Assembly (NCBI GenBank): GCA_030490835.1
Contig: CM059975.1
Span: 50,025,174-50,089,173 of the forward strand
Reading direction: 5' to 3'
Length of the DNA stretch: 64,000 nucleotides
Origin: Annona cherimola
Lineage: Eukaryota > Streptophyta > Magnoliopsida > Magnoliales > Annonaceae
The notes under the pieces were generated by a model. The model had not been told where the DNA came from and did not search any database. It was given only the letters and a program-made list of their open reading frames with translations. Below, piece by piece: positions 12,101-20,080 of the stretch. Position 1 is the first letter of the stretch, and every line of letters begins with the position of its first letter. The position numbers and the translations under genes are program-made.

Positions 12101-15100
12101 ATTCTCTCCGCAGAAAAAAAAAACAAAAGTTGAAAAGCAGAGCTTAGAGAGAGAGAGGGAGTAGTAACAGTAGCAGCCACCTCTCGCTTTCCCGTTAAAA
12201 TCCGCGCACTCGAAAAACGAAAACCCTTCCTTGAAAAAACAAAAAAGAAAAATAGAAAAAGGCTACGAATTACGAAATCTTCCTACGTGGGAGAAGAAGC
12301 CTTCCTCTCTAGTATCTCTACCATCTTCCACCTCCGTTTCTAAATGCCACACCAGTTGCGGCTGCTCCACACCATCAATGATCATCCAATGATGCAGCCC
12401 CCGCCGCAGCAAGGTCTGAAAATTCAAGAATCAACGCCCAGGATAACCCAATCCACAAAGAAACTTGTGACAGGCATCTTCTCCTCAATGTCAGCGGTAG
12501 CCCACGTCAATGGCGAAGATGACGACGAGGAAGATGGCCACGCTGTTGATAGCAAATGCAATGCGCGTGGGGGCAATTGCACGTTATTAAACAATGATTT
12601 CTACATCAGCGAGTGGGTCAGCAGCGTCCCGCACGGTGACAGAAAAGTACGTCTGGACGGACGACTGCATGTACGAGGGGGAGTGGGCCAGCGACGAGAT
12701 AACAGGGCGCAGGACGGGCATGGGAAGTACGTTTGGAAGAACAGGAATGAGTACGAAGGGGAGTGGAAGAAGGAAAAAATTTCGGGCAAGGGACTGACGG
12801 TTTGGGCAAACGACAATAGCTACGAAGGGTTTTGGGAGGATGGGCTGCCCAAGGGAGAAGGCAAGATCGAACAGGCGGACAGGATCTTCTACGTCGGGAA
12901 TTGGAGCAAGGACGATCAGAGCGCCACGTATTATCCTTCTGAAGCAAAATCTGGTGTTGGGTTTTCTTATTGGAACCAGAAGGAGGTTTTCTCGATGGAT
13001 TTGGATGGCTTCAACGTCTGCCCGGCGGCGGAGGAGAAGGTCTCAGTCCTTTCCTGGCAGAAGATGCTGAATTACAGCAGAGAGATGCAGCAGTAAAAGA
13101 AGAAGACGAAAGGTGGTGGTGGGAGGAAGGAGTGGGGATTGGGAGACAGAGGTTTCAATAGGATTTGCGTCTGGCAGACAAACGGGGACATCACCTGCGA
13201 TATTGTTGTGGGGAGCTCGGTTGTGCTGCGGGAGAGGAAGGAGGGTTCATTGATCTGCATGTGGGAGGTGTGGATTCGATTGGGGAAAGGGCACCGCCGC
13301 TTTGGAAGAAGACTAAGGAGGTCAAGAAGCAGGGGCAGACAATCTCCAAAGGACGTAAGCACTATGACCTCATGCTCAGTTTGCAGCTCGGCAGTTCAAA
13401 TTCGATGGCGTAGTTTAAGGTGGGTTCTTTACTAGTATGACTGAAATTGGTGGTTGAATTTTTTTCTAAAAAAAAAAAAGAATAGAATTGTTTGAATTGT
13501 TGGGTTGAGATTTTCTTTATCATTTTGTATCCTTGTTTTGATGGTCCCAGTGACAGAGTTTGAAGTTCGTGGAGTCGGCACAAAGAAATAGATTGCCACA
13601 GTTGAATGGACGGAGAAGTGCGTAAAAAGAAGAGGCGGTAGGGAGCAGAGGAAGGGACGAAAGCAAGCTCACGTTCTAAAGAGAATGAGCTAGCTGCTGT
13701 GATTTTGTTTTATTGAGGGGTATTTTCGTCATTGTACTCGACTAGACGGTGCATGACAGACGACGTTAAGTCGGAAGGTTTAAAATGCAAATGATGAAAC
13801 TTATTAGGGTCTAATATGCTAATACGCAAACGTCGGGGTCTAAAATGCTAATACGCAAACTTAGAGGGGGTATGACGCAAATTCCCCACAAATGGAGTAC
13901 ACCTTTCAGAACCAGAGATATATAGAAAAACAGATGCAGATAAACATTGCCAACACATGCATGCTAAAACCAGTTTTGTTGAACAGATTAATCTATAAGA
14001 GAGCCTAATAGCTAGGTCAAGATTCTTGAGTTATGCAAACAATGTGCTAATCATAAATCCAGACATTCTATGAAAAAAAAGAGAGAAAATTAAGTTGAAC
14101 ATTTCAAGGGGCCCATGCCAAACTGACATCCCTGCTAAACTGATCTTTTAGCAAAATAATAGCATACTGCCATCATCTTTTAAGCTTGGACTTATCAATA
14201 AGGTATCAGTGATATCTTTCCCCCTGATGTGCACACTATCACAAGAACATACATATTACTAGATTTAGATGCTTGATGCACTCGATCAAATGAATGCACG
14301 GAGCAGATTCGAGCCTATTTGCAAAACATTGTGCCTGGCCTAGCTTTCTTCCTTTTTGTCCTAGTGATATGCAACCATTCTGCTAAAGGAAACCATACAA
14401 AGAGAAGTCCAAAGGCAACACAGAAGTAACAAGAAAATGTGACACTAAAAGTATATATGAAACAGAGATTTTCCAATGATGTCAAAAGCAACATAGAAGT
14501 ATCATTGACAAGAAAATGTGACACTAAAAGTATATGAAACACAGAAATGTTTGTCATGATGCCAAAAGCAACATAGAAGTAACATCAGCAAGAAAATGTG
14601 ACACTAAAAGAATATATGAAACAAAGAAATTTTTTCCCATGATGCCAAAAAAATTTCACTTCCCTATAAAGATACAGATAAGAAGTAGTTTCCCACCTGA
14701 GAACTACTTGCAGCATGGTGACTCCGTATGGCTGAAAAATGCAGAGAGATGCAATAAGTACAATGAACTGCCCAACCAAGACTAAGGGGGGGAAAAAAGG
14801 ATTACAGGAAGACTTTCCTCCTTTTCTAATCTCAGAAGAAAAGAGAAATGGGAGAAGGCAGAAACTTGGAAAGAATTGTTACACTCCCAAATCCTTGGTC
14901 ATCTATTGTCACAATCCATAACCAATCTGAAGATTAAAATCACTGTAGACTTACTACATTCCTCGGAGCTGGCATGCGAAATCGCATCAGCACTTCCCCC
15001 ACTCAAAACCATTGACGGTGGATCTTCATTATTTACAACCGACAAATTATCCCAAGCCCTCCTGCTTCCTTCCATTCTGAGTACACTATTGTTTATCTCA

Positions 15101-17336
15101 TAGGTATGGCTGTGGCTGTAGTATGGAGAACTAGCAGAAGCTGAAAGTCCATACTTGTATGGACTCATTTGCATTGACCAATACATACTTTCCTGCACAA
15201 ATAACCAAATGCGCCACGGATCAGTAACATTTCCTTTTTATTTCTTTTCATTCTGCATTTTTTTTTTTTTGAAATTGTGTTCTTTTTTCCCTTTGATGTT
15301 TATGCAGCAGGTTAGAGATATTTACAGTAATTGATTTGGCATGTTCTACTCATTGATAATGCAATCCTGAGATGGCAGGCTATGATCCAGTATGAATTCT
15401 TCATATATTCATTATGAGACAAATTATCATATCAACCTAATCCACTTCACTTGTGACAGCAGTGGTTCTAGGAACCAGATAGGAAGGGAGTTCATATTCA
15501 AAAAGCAGTAAAGGCAGTACACAATTTTTCCATAGTGCAGATATCACCTCCACAAATAAGGGCCTGAGAAACGGAAGTGACAACAGCTTTCCAATCCTCC
15601 AATATAATCAGTTACAAACAAAACATCGGCCCTTTTGCAATCAATTCAACAGTCACCATGGCAGGTGAACCCAGAGGATGATGCAAGTGTTCAGTTGGTA
15701 ATTATGCATTTGGACCAGTTTATAGTTATTATGAAAGCCTTACTGCATAGATAGTTGGCTCAGATGATGAATGTATAAGTAATTAAAATCCAGGGTGTTT
15801 TGATTCAATACTGTGAATTTATGAGTAATTAAAATCCAGAGGTTTTGATTCAATACCGTCAGTAGGCATTGAAATTTTCCTGCTGTCCCATAAACAATTA
15901 GATGGGGCTAGCAGAATCCCACAGAGACCATTTCTTTCCATGAGAGTAACCCATTTGAAAACAAGGAGAAAACAGATTTCTATCTCCCACTCTCTCTCCC
16001 TGAGAATGAGGACACCCAAAAGAAATCTGTCTCCCACTCTCTACCTCCCTGAGAATGAGAGAACCCAAAGAAAATCTCTCACCTTCTCCTGTCACTCCAC
16101 CTCTCAACCCAAATCTCTCCTCTCATCCATGTCAATCCAAATCTATGGAGCTCCGCTAACATTCAGTTCCCTTCATCTGATGCAAGCAGTTGCGCACTTT
16201 CAATTTGTCCCAGTTCACCATCACTTTGGCCTATGAAATTCGTTTAAGGCGACTGAAATTCAATATCTAACTGGCCCTAATAAAGCAAGCAACAAAAATA
16301 GCTCGGTTCACATAAGCAGCCATGGGCACATAAGCATACAGGAGCACACACAAACACAAACTCTGATATCAATAGATCAGAATGGCAGGAGAAATTTCAC
16401 TATAAAATAGCGAAAATACACCATCCCTTTGATACCCCATCCCATGAGGAGAAAATAATAATGACAAAAACAAAGATAATTTAACAATTCTATCATCAGA
16501 ACACTAATGTGCTAAGCAGTGGGGGAATTCCATGTATTCCTGAGCTGTAAGTCAGGGCAACGTAGGATGGTATGACGCAGAACAGAAATGGGAGAGAAAC
16601 CAGACCACATACACTGTCAGATTCACTGATATTGGTAGTGAGATGTTTTAAAATGGTTTTTCCTTTTTAGTGGTGAGATGCAAGTAGCATTTGGCTGCGA
16701 TGGCATGGGGTCATTTGTCACCCCAGCATCTGATAGCTGTAGGATGGATGCAAGAGGACATAGTTAATGTAGAGATTGTGTGATAAGAAGACATGCTAGG
16801 AGAAGGATAGACAGACAAACAGACCGAGAGGCTACTTGCATGAAAAGGTATAAGACTGTAGGAATTCAGCCCACACCATCCAATGGTTTTAAAAGGTGTC
16901 ACAGGGAAATTTCAATGCCTGCTGGCAAAACTAAATGAAAAAATGCAATTAAAATGGAAACTATAACTTCTGGGTGAAATTGGCAAACCTCCAAACAGTT
17001 TCCTACCATATAATCTGTCAAAAACAGCCTAACATCCAAATCTAGTACTTAGCAAAACCTTAACATAAGTAGCAGCAAACAAAAGTTTTTAGAAGGGAAT
17101 ATTTTTGACGAGTTTGACCTTCTAAAGTGTATAAAGATCAAAGAAACTAACTCATGTTGTTAGGAAATATATATCCGTAACATTTCAAAAATAACCTGAT
17201 CCTGCAACGCTCCTGTAAAAGCAAAATCCGCATGGGCATATGAAAGGCCTTCAAACAAATCCATGAAACTTTCGGTGACAGTGAAAGGAAATCCTGTATC
17301 TATGTAATGGACCTCCACCTGCCGGTTGCTGTTCAT
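3136..17336 (-). CDS. BB: BIG BROTHER-type RING-H2 E3 ubiquitin ligase (complete, 7 coding exons)
   Basis: Coding exons on the minus strand, in transcript order, are 17336-17196, 15192-14955, 14731-14697, 8064-8020, 5588-5461, 3389-3281 and 3186-3136. All introns are GT-AG, and the phases join without a break to give 747 nt, or 248 residues plus stop. That equals the length of Arabidopsis BB. The N-terminus (MNSNRQVEVHYIDTGFPF, FMDLFEGL) and the ESMYWSM and WQDNIDPDNMTYEELL blocks are family signatures. The RING-H2 ligands are C197, C200, C215, H217, H220, C223, C234 and C237 (C-x2-C-x14-C-x-H-x2-H-x2-C-x10-C-x2-C). In Arabidopsis, BB is known to limit organ size by restricting cell proliferation, and it activates and is cleaved by the peptidase DA1. 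The start is the first ATG in the exon that gives the conserved N-terminus. No frameshift or lost ligand is seen, so the gene looks functional. Confidence 0.93.
3281..3389 (-). CDS. BB: BB exon 7 (RING-H2 core)
   Basis: The acceptor is GTTATAG/GTGTGT and the donor is AACAAG/GTCTGT. It completes an Arg codon and encodes CVICQMEYKRGERQITLPCK and onward to INK, giving six of the eight zinc ligands. Confidence 0.94.
3390..5460 (-). other. BB intron 6 content
   Basis: This 2.07-kb intron holds one recognisable foldback element (4865-5277). The rest is AT-rich intron sequence with short chance frames only. Confidence 0.6.
4865..5277. mobile_element. Foldback MITE in BB intron 6
   Basis: The ends are inverted repeats for roughly 110 bp. 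The left side reads TTTGAAACTTATTGTAAATA, and the right side gives almost the same text in reverse complement, continuing through ATGCCTATG and the ATGCCCATGGCAAG segment. The flanks TATGCATA (4857-4864) and TAGGCATA (5278-5285) match at 7 of 8 bases, suggesting an 8-bp duplication and a hAT-type origin. It has no coding capacity. Confidence 0.7.
5461..5588 (-). CDS. BB: BB exon 6
   Basis: The acceptor is TTTACAG/GAATTA and the donor is AACG/GTAATG. It encodes 42 residues from ELLDLGEAVGTQSRGLSQ to the basic segment before the RING, plus two bases of the next Arg codon. Confidence 0.92.
5589..8019 (-). other. BB intron 5 content
   Basis: This 2.43-kb intron contains one MITE of the GTGTTTGG family at about 6898-7186. 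Nothing else recognisable was seen. The longer frames at 7269-7541 and 7677-7919 lack motifs and look like chance. Confidence 0.55.
6898..7186 (+). mobile_element. MITE, GTGTTTGG family, copy 1
   Basis: This element of about 290 bp begins GGATGTGTTCAGG and ends CCAAACATACC. It shares with the other copies the internal block GATAGGTTAGTTGTAT, then GTAGAAATGATTGAAAA, then TAATTAAAAATAGG. The same family recurs at 24.1, 25.5, 25.8, 31.0/34.0, 34.3, 35.2, 38.9 and 39.2 kb. Confidence 0.65.
8020..8064 (-). CDS. BB: BB exon 5 (45 bp)
   Basis: It is bounded by ACGGCAG and GAG/GTTTGC and encodes 15 residues, VIWQDNIDPDNMTYE, in phase 0 at both ends. It follows a 6.6-kb intron that carries the Pack-MULE and a MITE cluster. 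Confidence 0.92.
8998..10585. mobile_element. Cluster of foldback MITEs (GATCCTGTTAGCCCGGGCTA family)
   Basis: The terminal motif GATCCTGTTAGCCCGGGCTA, or its reverse complement, occurs at about 9000, 9545, 9740, 9768, 10140, 10290 and 10570. Complete copies with both inverted ends lie at 9545-9745 (short) and 9767-10154 (long). The others are partial. The first copy is interrupted by the element at 9113-9526. All lie in BB intron 4. Confidence 0.7.
9113..9526. mobile_element. 414-bp MITE with 9-bp target duplication
   Basis: This is a near-complete palindrome starting GGACCCCGGTTCAATGCACC and ending in its complement. It is flanked by perfect GTATTTAAC repeats at 9104-9112 and 9527-9535. 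The 9-bp duplication suggests Mutator-type mobilisation. Relatives by internal text are at 28324-28688, 35291-35573 and 42069-42466. Confidence 0.8.
10963..11115. repeat. Tandem duplication (~70 bp x2) in BB intron 4
   Basis: The block ACAGAGAATTATTCTCACCT with the following TTTTATT...ATTGCTTTRCAAAGAGA occurs twice in direct orientation, the second copy beginning at about 11050. It holds no gene and is intronic. Confidence 0.7.
11579..11790. mobile_element. Probable short MITE in BB intron 4
   Basis: About 210 bp are bounded by AGGGTGCATTGGG on the left and CCCAAACAGACCCTC on the right, which are imperfect inverted ends. The inside has the pyrimidine-rich CCTATCACATCACATC type of text seen in the GTGTTTGG MITE family. 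The boundaries are approximate. Confidence 0.45.
11900..12107 (+). repeat. Pack-MULE left TIR
   Basis: It aligns through its whole length with the reverse complement of 13681-13887, with scattered substitutions (roughly 90% by eye). It is built of imperfect subrepeats of the type TTTGCGTATTAG-x-ATTTTAGACC. Confidence 0.9.
12344..13413 (+). pseudogene. PIP5K (phosphatidylinositol-4-phosphate 5-kinase) MORN-repeat fragment
   Basis: The frame opens at 12344 and runs to a stop at 13096 (250 codons). Residues in the first frame include MORN-like units (GKYVWKNRNEYEGEW, NDNSYEGFWEDGLPKGEGK) and the PIP5K linker YYPSEAKSGVGFSYWNQK. Between about 12640 and 12710 the family text moves to another frame (EKYVWTDDCMYEGEW) and then returns, so there are two compensating shifts and some MORN units are missing. 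After 13096 the family text continues in other frames (RICVWQTNGDITCD; GQTISKGRKHYDLMLSLQLG) to about 13413. No lipid-kinase domain is present. In plants, the MORN region of PIP5K enzymes is regulatory and binds membranes and lipids. This is a captured exon, not a working gene. Confidence 0.85.
13681..13887 (-). repeat. Pack-MULE right TIR
   Basis: It is the inverted partner of the left TIR. It contains AATACGCAAACGTCGGGGTC and the closing CGCAAATTCCCC. Confidence 0.9.
14417..14653. repeat. Three-unit tandem repeat beside the BB microexon
   Basis: Units of about 73, 80 and 84 bp start at 14417, 14490 and 14570. Each contains CAACAYAGAAGTA, AAGAAAATGTGACACTAAAAG and ATGATGYCAAAA. The array ends 44 bp downstream (in transcript sense) of the 35-bp BB exon. 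Confidence 0.8.
14697..14731 (-). CDS. BB: BB microexon (35 bp)
   Basis: Exon 3 ends in phase 1 and the WQDN exon begins in phase 0, so a 3n+2 exon is required between them. This 35-bp piece sits between GCATTTTTCAG and CAG/GTGGGA. It encodes the end of a split Thr codon and then IRSHHAASSSQ, which matches the SSSQ-V/I-WQD pattern of BB relatives. Confidence 0.85.
14955..15192 (-). CDS. BB: BB exon 3
   Basis: The acceptor is TTGTGCAG/GAAAGT, and the donor is TGTA/GTAAGT, a perfect plant consensus. The exon has 79 codons plus one base (residues 48-126). It holds the ESMYWSM block, the serine/tyrosine-rich linker and the SSEEC motif. The segment aligned with the Arabidopsis DA1 cleavage site is at residues 58-59. 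Confidence 0.9.
15193..17195 (-). other. BB intron 2 content
   Basis: This 2.0-kb intron has two small tandem duplications. One, around 15775-15865, has AGTAATTAAAATCCAG twice with a ~50-bp period. The other, around 15968-16078, has CTCCCTGAGAATGAG twice with a ~55-bp period. No transposon or gene was recognised. Confidence 0.6.
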
Positions 17337-17374
17337 TTTGCCTGTTCTGTTCCAGGTGCTGGCCAATAGAGATC
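17196..17374 (-). CDS. BB: BB exon 2 (start codon exon)
   Basis: The acceptor is TTTCCAG/GATC, and the exon ends CAG/GTTATT. The ATG is at 17336-17334, and 47 codons follow in phase 0. It encodes the conserved BB N-terminal block with the EVHYIDTGFPF motif. Confidence 0.9.
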
Positions 17375-18468
17375 CTGGAAACATCAAGCTAAAATTAAGA
17401 ATGCAGAAGGGACAAACCTTCGTCGAAGCAAAAATAACTTGAAATCAAGTGAGAGAAGATGAAGCGTAAATGAAAATGATGGAAATAAAGGGAAAAGCAA
17501 TTTTTATCCTGCAGAACAAACCTTGAAGAGGACAGTCAAAAGCTCAGTAGCCAAGATTCATGAACAGAATCATGAAAAACTCAGCAGCAGTCTTTCTTCA
17601 GCATCCTTACAATATCCGCAAAACATGTCACGTGTTCTTCAGAATCCTGCAATTATCGACTCAAACCTCAGCATTTTTGAATAATTACAACTAAAATAAG
17701 GTTTGCAGATTCTATAAAGTCCGTTAAGGCTTTTCATTTTTCACTAGCAAAAATTCAATCTAAGATTCATTCGACATGGATTGTGGATGTCAGTGAATTT
17801 CACAAGATTATCCAATCAAGGGCAAGGTTTTGTGACATGCACCCATCACATTCTTCAGGACTTTCTTCTATCCACTGCGGTTTCCAGGCCTTGTTGAATG
17901 TGGTAAAACGTCTAGCAAAATTTGCTGCACTTGCACAGCGTTATTTTTTTTTGTTTTGACCAAAACTTGCACAGCCTTATTGTTAAGTCGTTTTCTGGCC
18001 ATTCAGGTTTTTGCTGACATTTACATAATGCAAAATCACAACGCCAAGAAATCAATAATAGCAAATTACCTCTTCCGAACGAATAGTTGCGGGATTCAAC
18101 CAGACGATCGTTAAAATTCGCACAGATTCACCGGCATTGATCGTTCTCTTCAGTTTCCTCCTTCCTATCAACTAAAAACAAAGGAACCTTTTATGCTTTT
18201 CTCGATTCCATTAACGTCCTTGCAAGACAAGCTACACCATATCCAATTCTACTTATAAAATGTTTTAGCATACCTACTCTAAGATTTCTCCAGAGAAGCT
18301 TATTCCGCGTCTTCACGGCTGGAAAAAATCCAATAAAAATAGAAAGACACGAAATGCAGGTCAGAGAACCGGCAAGAAAACCTGCATTTATCAGGATCTA
18401 CGGAGATTTCCACCGATCTCTGGATTTCAAGGGATTAAAAAAGGCAATACCTCGGTTTTTGGAGAGGG

Positions 18469-18513
18469 TCAGAGAGTGGCCAATATGGGAGTGAGTGAGA
18501 TTTCAGCGCGCAT
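18469..18513 (-). CDS. uORF2 in BB leader (14 codons)
   Basis: A 14-codon frame (MRAEISLTPILATL) lies entirely inside the first exon and terminates in TGA before the splice donor. Its ATG overlaps the stop of uORF1. Short leader ORFs of this kind often lower translation of the main frame; that role here is inference. Confidence 0.4.
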   Translation of the reverse strand: MRAEISLTPILATL

Positions 18514-18614
18514 TACGACGAGAGCTGGGAGGAGCAATCTTTTGAACCAGCAGCACTAGAAAGAGAGAGAGTGTGTGCGGAAGGGTGGGCCCCACGAGAG
18601 GAGTGGGGGCGCAT
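18513..18614 (-). CDS. uORF1 in BB leader (33 codons)
   Basis: An ATG lies about 18 nt after the predicted start of transcription and opens a 33-codon frame that ends in TAA. The last A of that stop is also the A of the next upstream ATG (TAATG). It resembles no known conserved peptide uORF that I recognise. Whether it lies in the mRNA depends on the true transcription start. Confidence 0.35.
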   Translation of the reverse strand: MRPHSSRGAHPSAHTLSLSSAAGSKDCSSQLSS

Positions 18615-18660
18615 GGAAATGTAGAGAGAGGGACTTCGGTTCTGGTGTCGTCTCTCCCAG

Positions 18661-18667
18661 CTTTATA
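18661..18667 (-). promoter_or_regulatory. TATA box of BB
   Basis: TATAAAG reads on the minus strand, in a context about 210 bp upstream of the first-exon donor. It would place transcription initiation near 18630. It is the only TATA-like match seen between the first exon and the foldback element that begins at 18855. Confidence 0.5.
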
Positions 18668-18854
18668 CTCGTGGGATCGTTGCTCAGGCACGCGACCCGA
18701 CCGGCACCCGATACGATAAATCCATATTACATATCGCGAGATGAGTTTTTCCTTTTACGCACGTAAGACGAGACGAGAGCTTCTTTCTTATTGAACAACT
18801 TCTCGATTACAGGTCCCGGTGCGGGAGAACGGCTTCCGTCTGACCCCTCTCGAA

Positions 18855-19275
18855 TCTAAGATTTTTACCATTAATCAAAAATTTAATCTATTTATTATAT
18901 TTAAAATCATTTTATCTAGGATATCAAGTTTCACCTCAATCAAATATGTTTATGGGTTACATTTGTTAAAAAATATATATCGAATGTAAATTATAAAAAA
19001 TGCTAAATATCAATTTTAAAATAGTATTTTTGACGTCTAAACCGTCTAAAATATCATTTCTATGTGAATAAATTATTCTATAAAATATTATTATATTCTA
19101 ATACATGTATAAATATATCTAAGCATTTTTCATAATTTACACATAAATATATATTTTTGAACAAATGTGGCCTACGAACACACTTGATTAAGATGAAACT
19201 TGGTCTCCTAAATAAACAAATAATGTTAAATATAATGAATCGATTGGATTTTCTATTAAGGATCAAAATCTTAGA
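18855..19275. mobile_element. Foldback MITE next to the BB promoter
   Basis: The left end is TCTAAGATTTTTACCATTAA and the right end is its imperfect complement, GATCAAAATCTTAGA. Inverted similarity extends inward at least 150 bp, through the AAGTTTCAYCTYAATCAA and GTAAATTATRAAAAATGCT segments. It lies about 190 bp upstream of the predicted BB TATA motif. Related text occurs at about 36890-37880. Confidence 0.7.
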
Positions 19276-19309
19276 TTTTTCAAGAGATTCCGGTTACATA
19301 GAAGCGAGA

Positions 19310-20049
19310 CCAATATATATAAAGAAATATTCAAGTGCAGCAAACTGCACCATAATTAGTTGCATCAAAATAAGTCTCACATGATCGTAACATTATAATC
19401 TACTTCACCTATTATATTTAAAATAATATATTCTATTATTATACGAATTTTCATCCCAAATAGATATGTTTACGGACCACATCTGAAATATAGTACAAAT
19501 TTAAAATAATAAAATAGTTTGATGTAAATAACAACTTTAAAGTATTTTTCAACATATAAACCATTTGTTATAAAATTTATGCATAGATAAATGATTGTAT
19601 AAAGTTTCATTACATTTTAATGTGTGTGGGGCTCATTTTTAGGCAAATGTATCGTTGTTTGAATACAGTTGCGCTCTTATATGTGTGTGTGTGTGTATGT
19701 GTGTATGTGTGAAATATTCAAGTGCAGTACCACTGGGGCTAAGATGAGCCCCACATGATGATAATGGTAAAATCTACTCCGCCATTGTAATTAGAATAAT
19801 ATATTCTATTACCATATCAATTTTTATCTTAATCAGATATATGTATGAACCCCATCTGAAAATGGTACAAATTCAACATAATAAAATAGTTTAATATAAA
19901 TAACACTTTAAAATAGTTTTTCAATATGTAAATCATTTGCTATAAAATTTATATATAGATAATTCATTGCATTCTTCTAATATATGTGGGGCCAAAAATA
20001 GGAAAATGTATCGCTATTCCAATGCAGCGGCACTGCATCGGAACAACTC

Positions 20050-20080
<31 letters not shown>

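Larger units (their letters stand above)
11900..13887 (+). mobile_element. Pack-MULE carrying a PIP5K fragment
   Basis: This is a 1,988-bp element with inverted terminal repeats of about 207 bp (11900-12107 and 13681-13887) and perfect 9-bp target duplications ACAAATGGA at 11891-11899 and 13888-13896. The ends read GGGAAATTTGCG and GGGGAATTTGCG in the inward direction. A 9-bp duplication with long TIRs is the signature of Mutator-like elements. No transposase is present. The cargo is a decayed 5' region of a PIP5K gene, including a leader-like stretch before the ATG at 12344. The element lies in BB intron 4, and the cargo is opposite in sense to BB. Confidence 0.92.
18451..18632 (-). other. 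BB: BB first exon, 5' UTR
   Basis: A GAG/GTATTG donor on the minus strand ends this non-coding exon at 18451. The 1,076-bp intron that follows ends at the TTTCCAG acceptor just before 17374. The right edge is an estimate, placed about 30 bp from the TATA motif. The exon is pyrimidine-rich on the transcript strand, as is common in plant leaders. An additional leader exon inside the intron cannot be excluded. Confidence 0.55.

Noticed and set aside
12601..12947. Minus-strand frames of 71 and 109 codons
   Set aside because: They are antisense shadows of the PIP5K fragment, with low-complexity Pro/Ser/Arg text.
18560..18580. GA-rich tract as a GAGA regulatory element
   Set aside because: Simple GA runs are common in this genome, and nothing in the sequence distinguishes a bound site.
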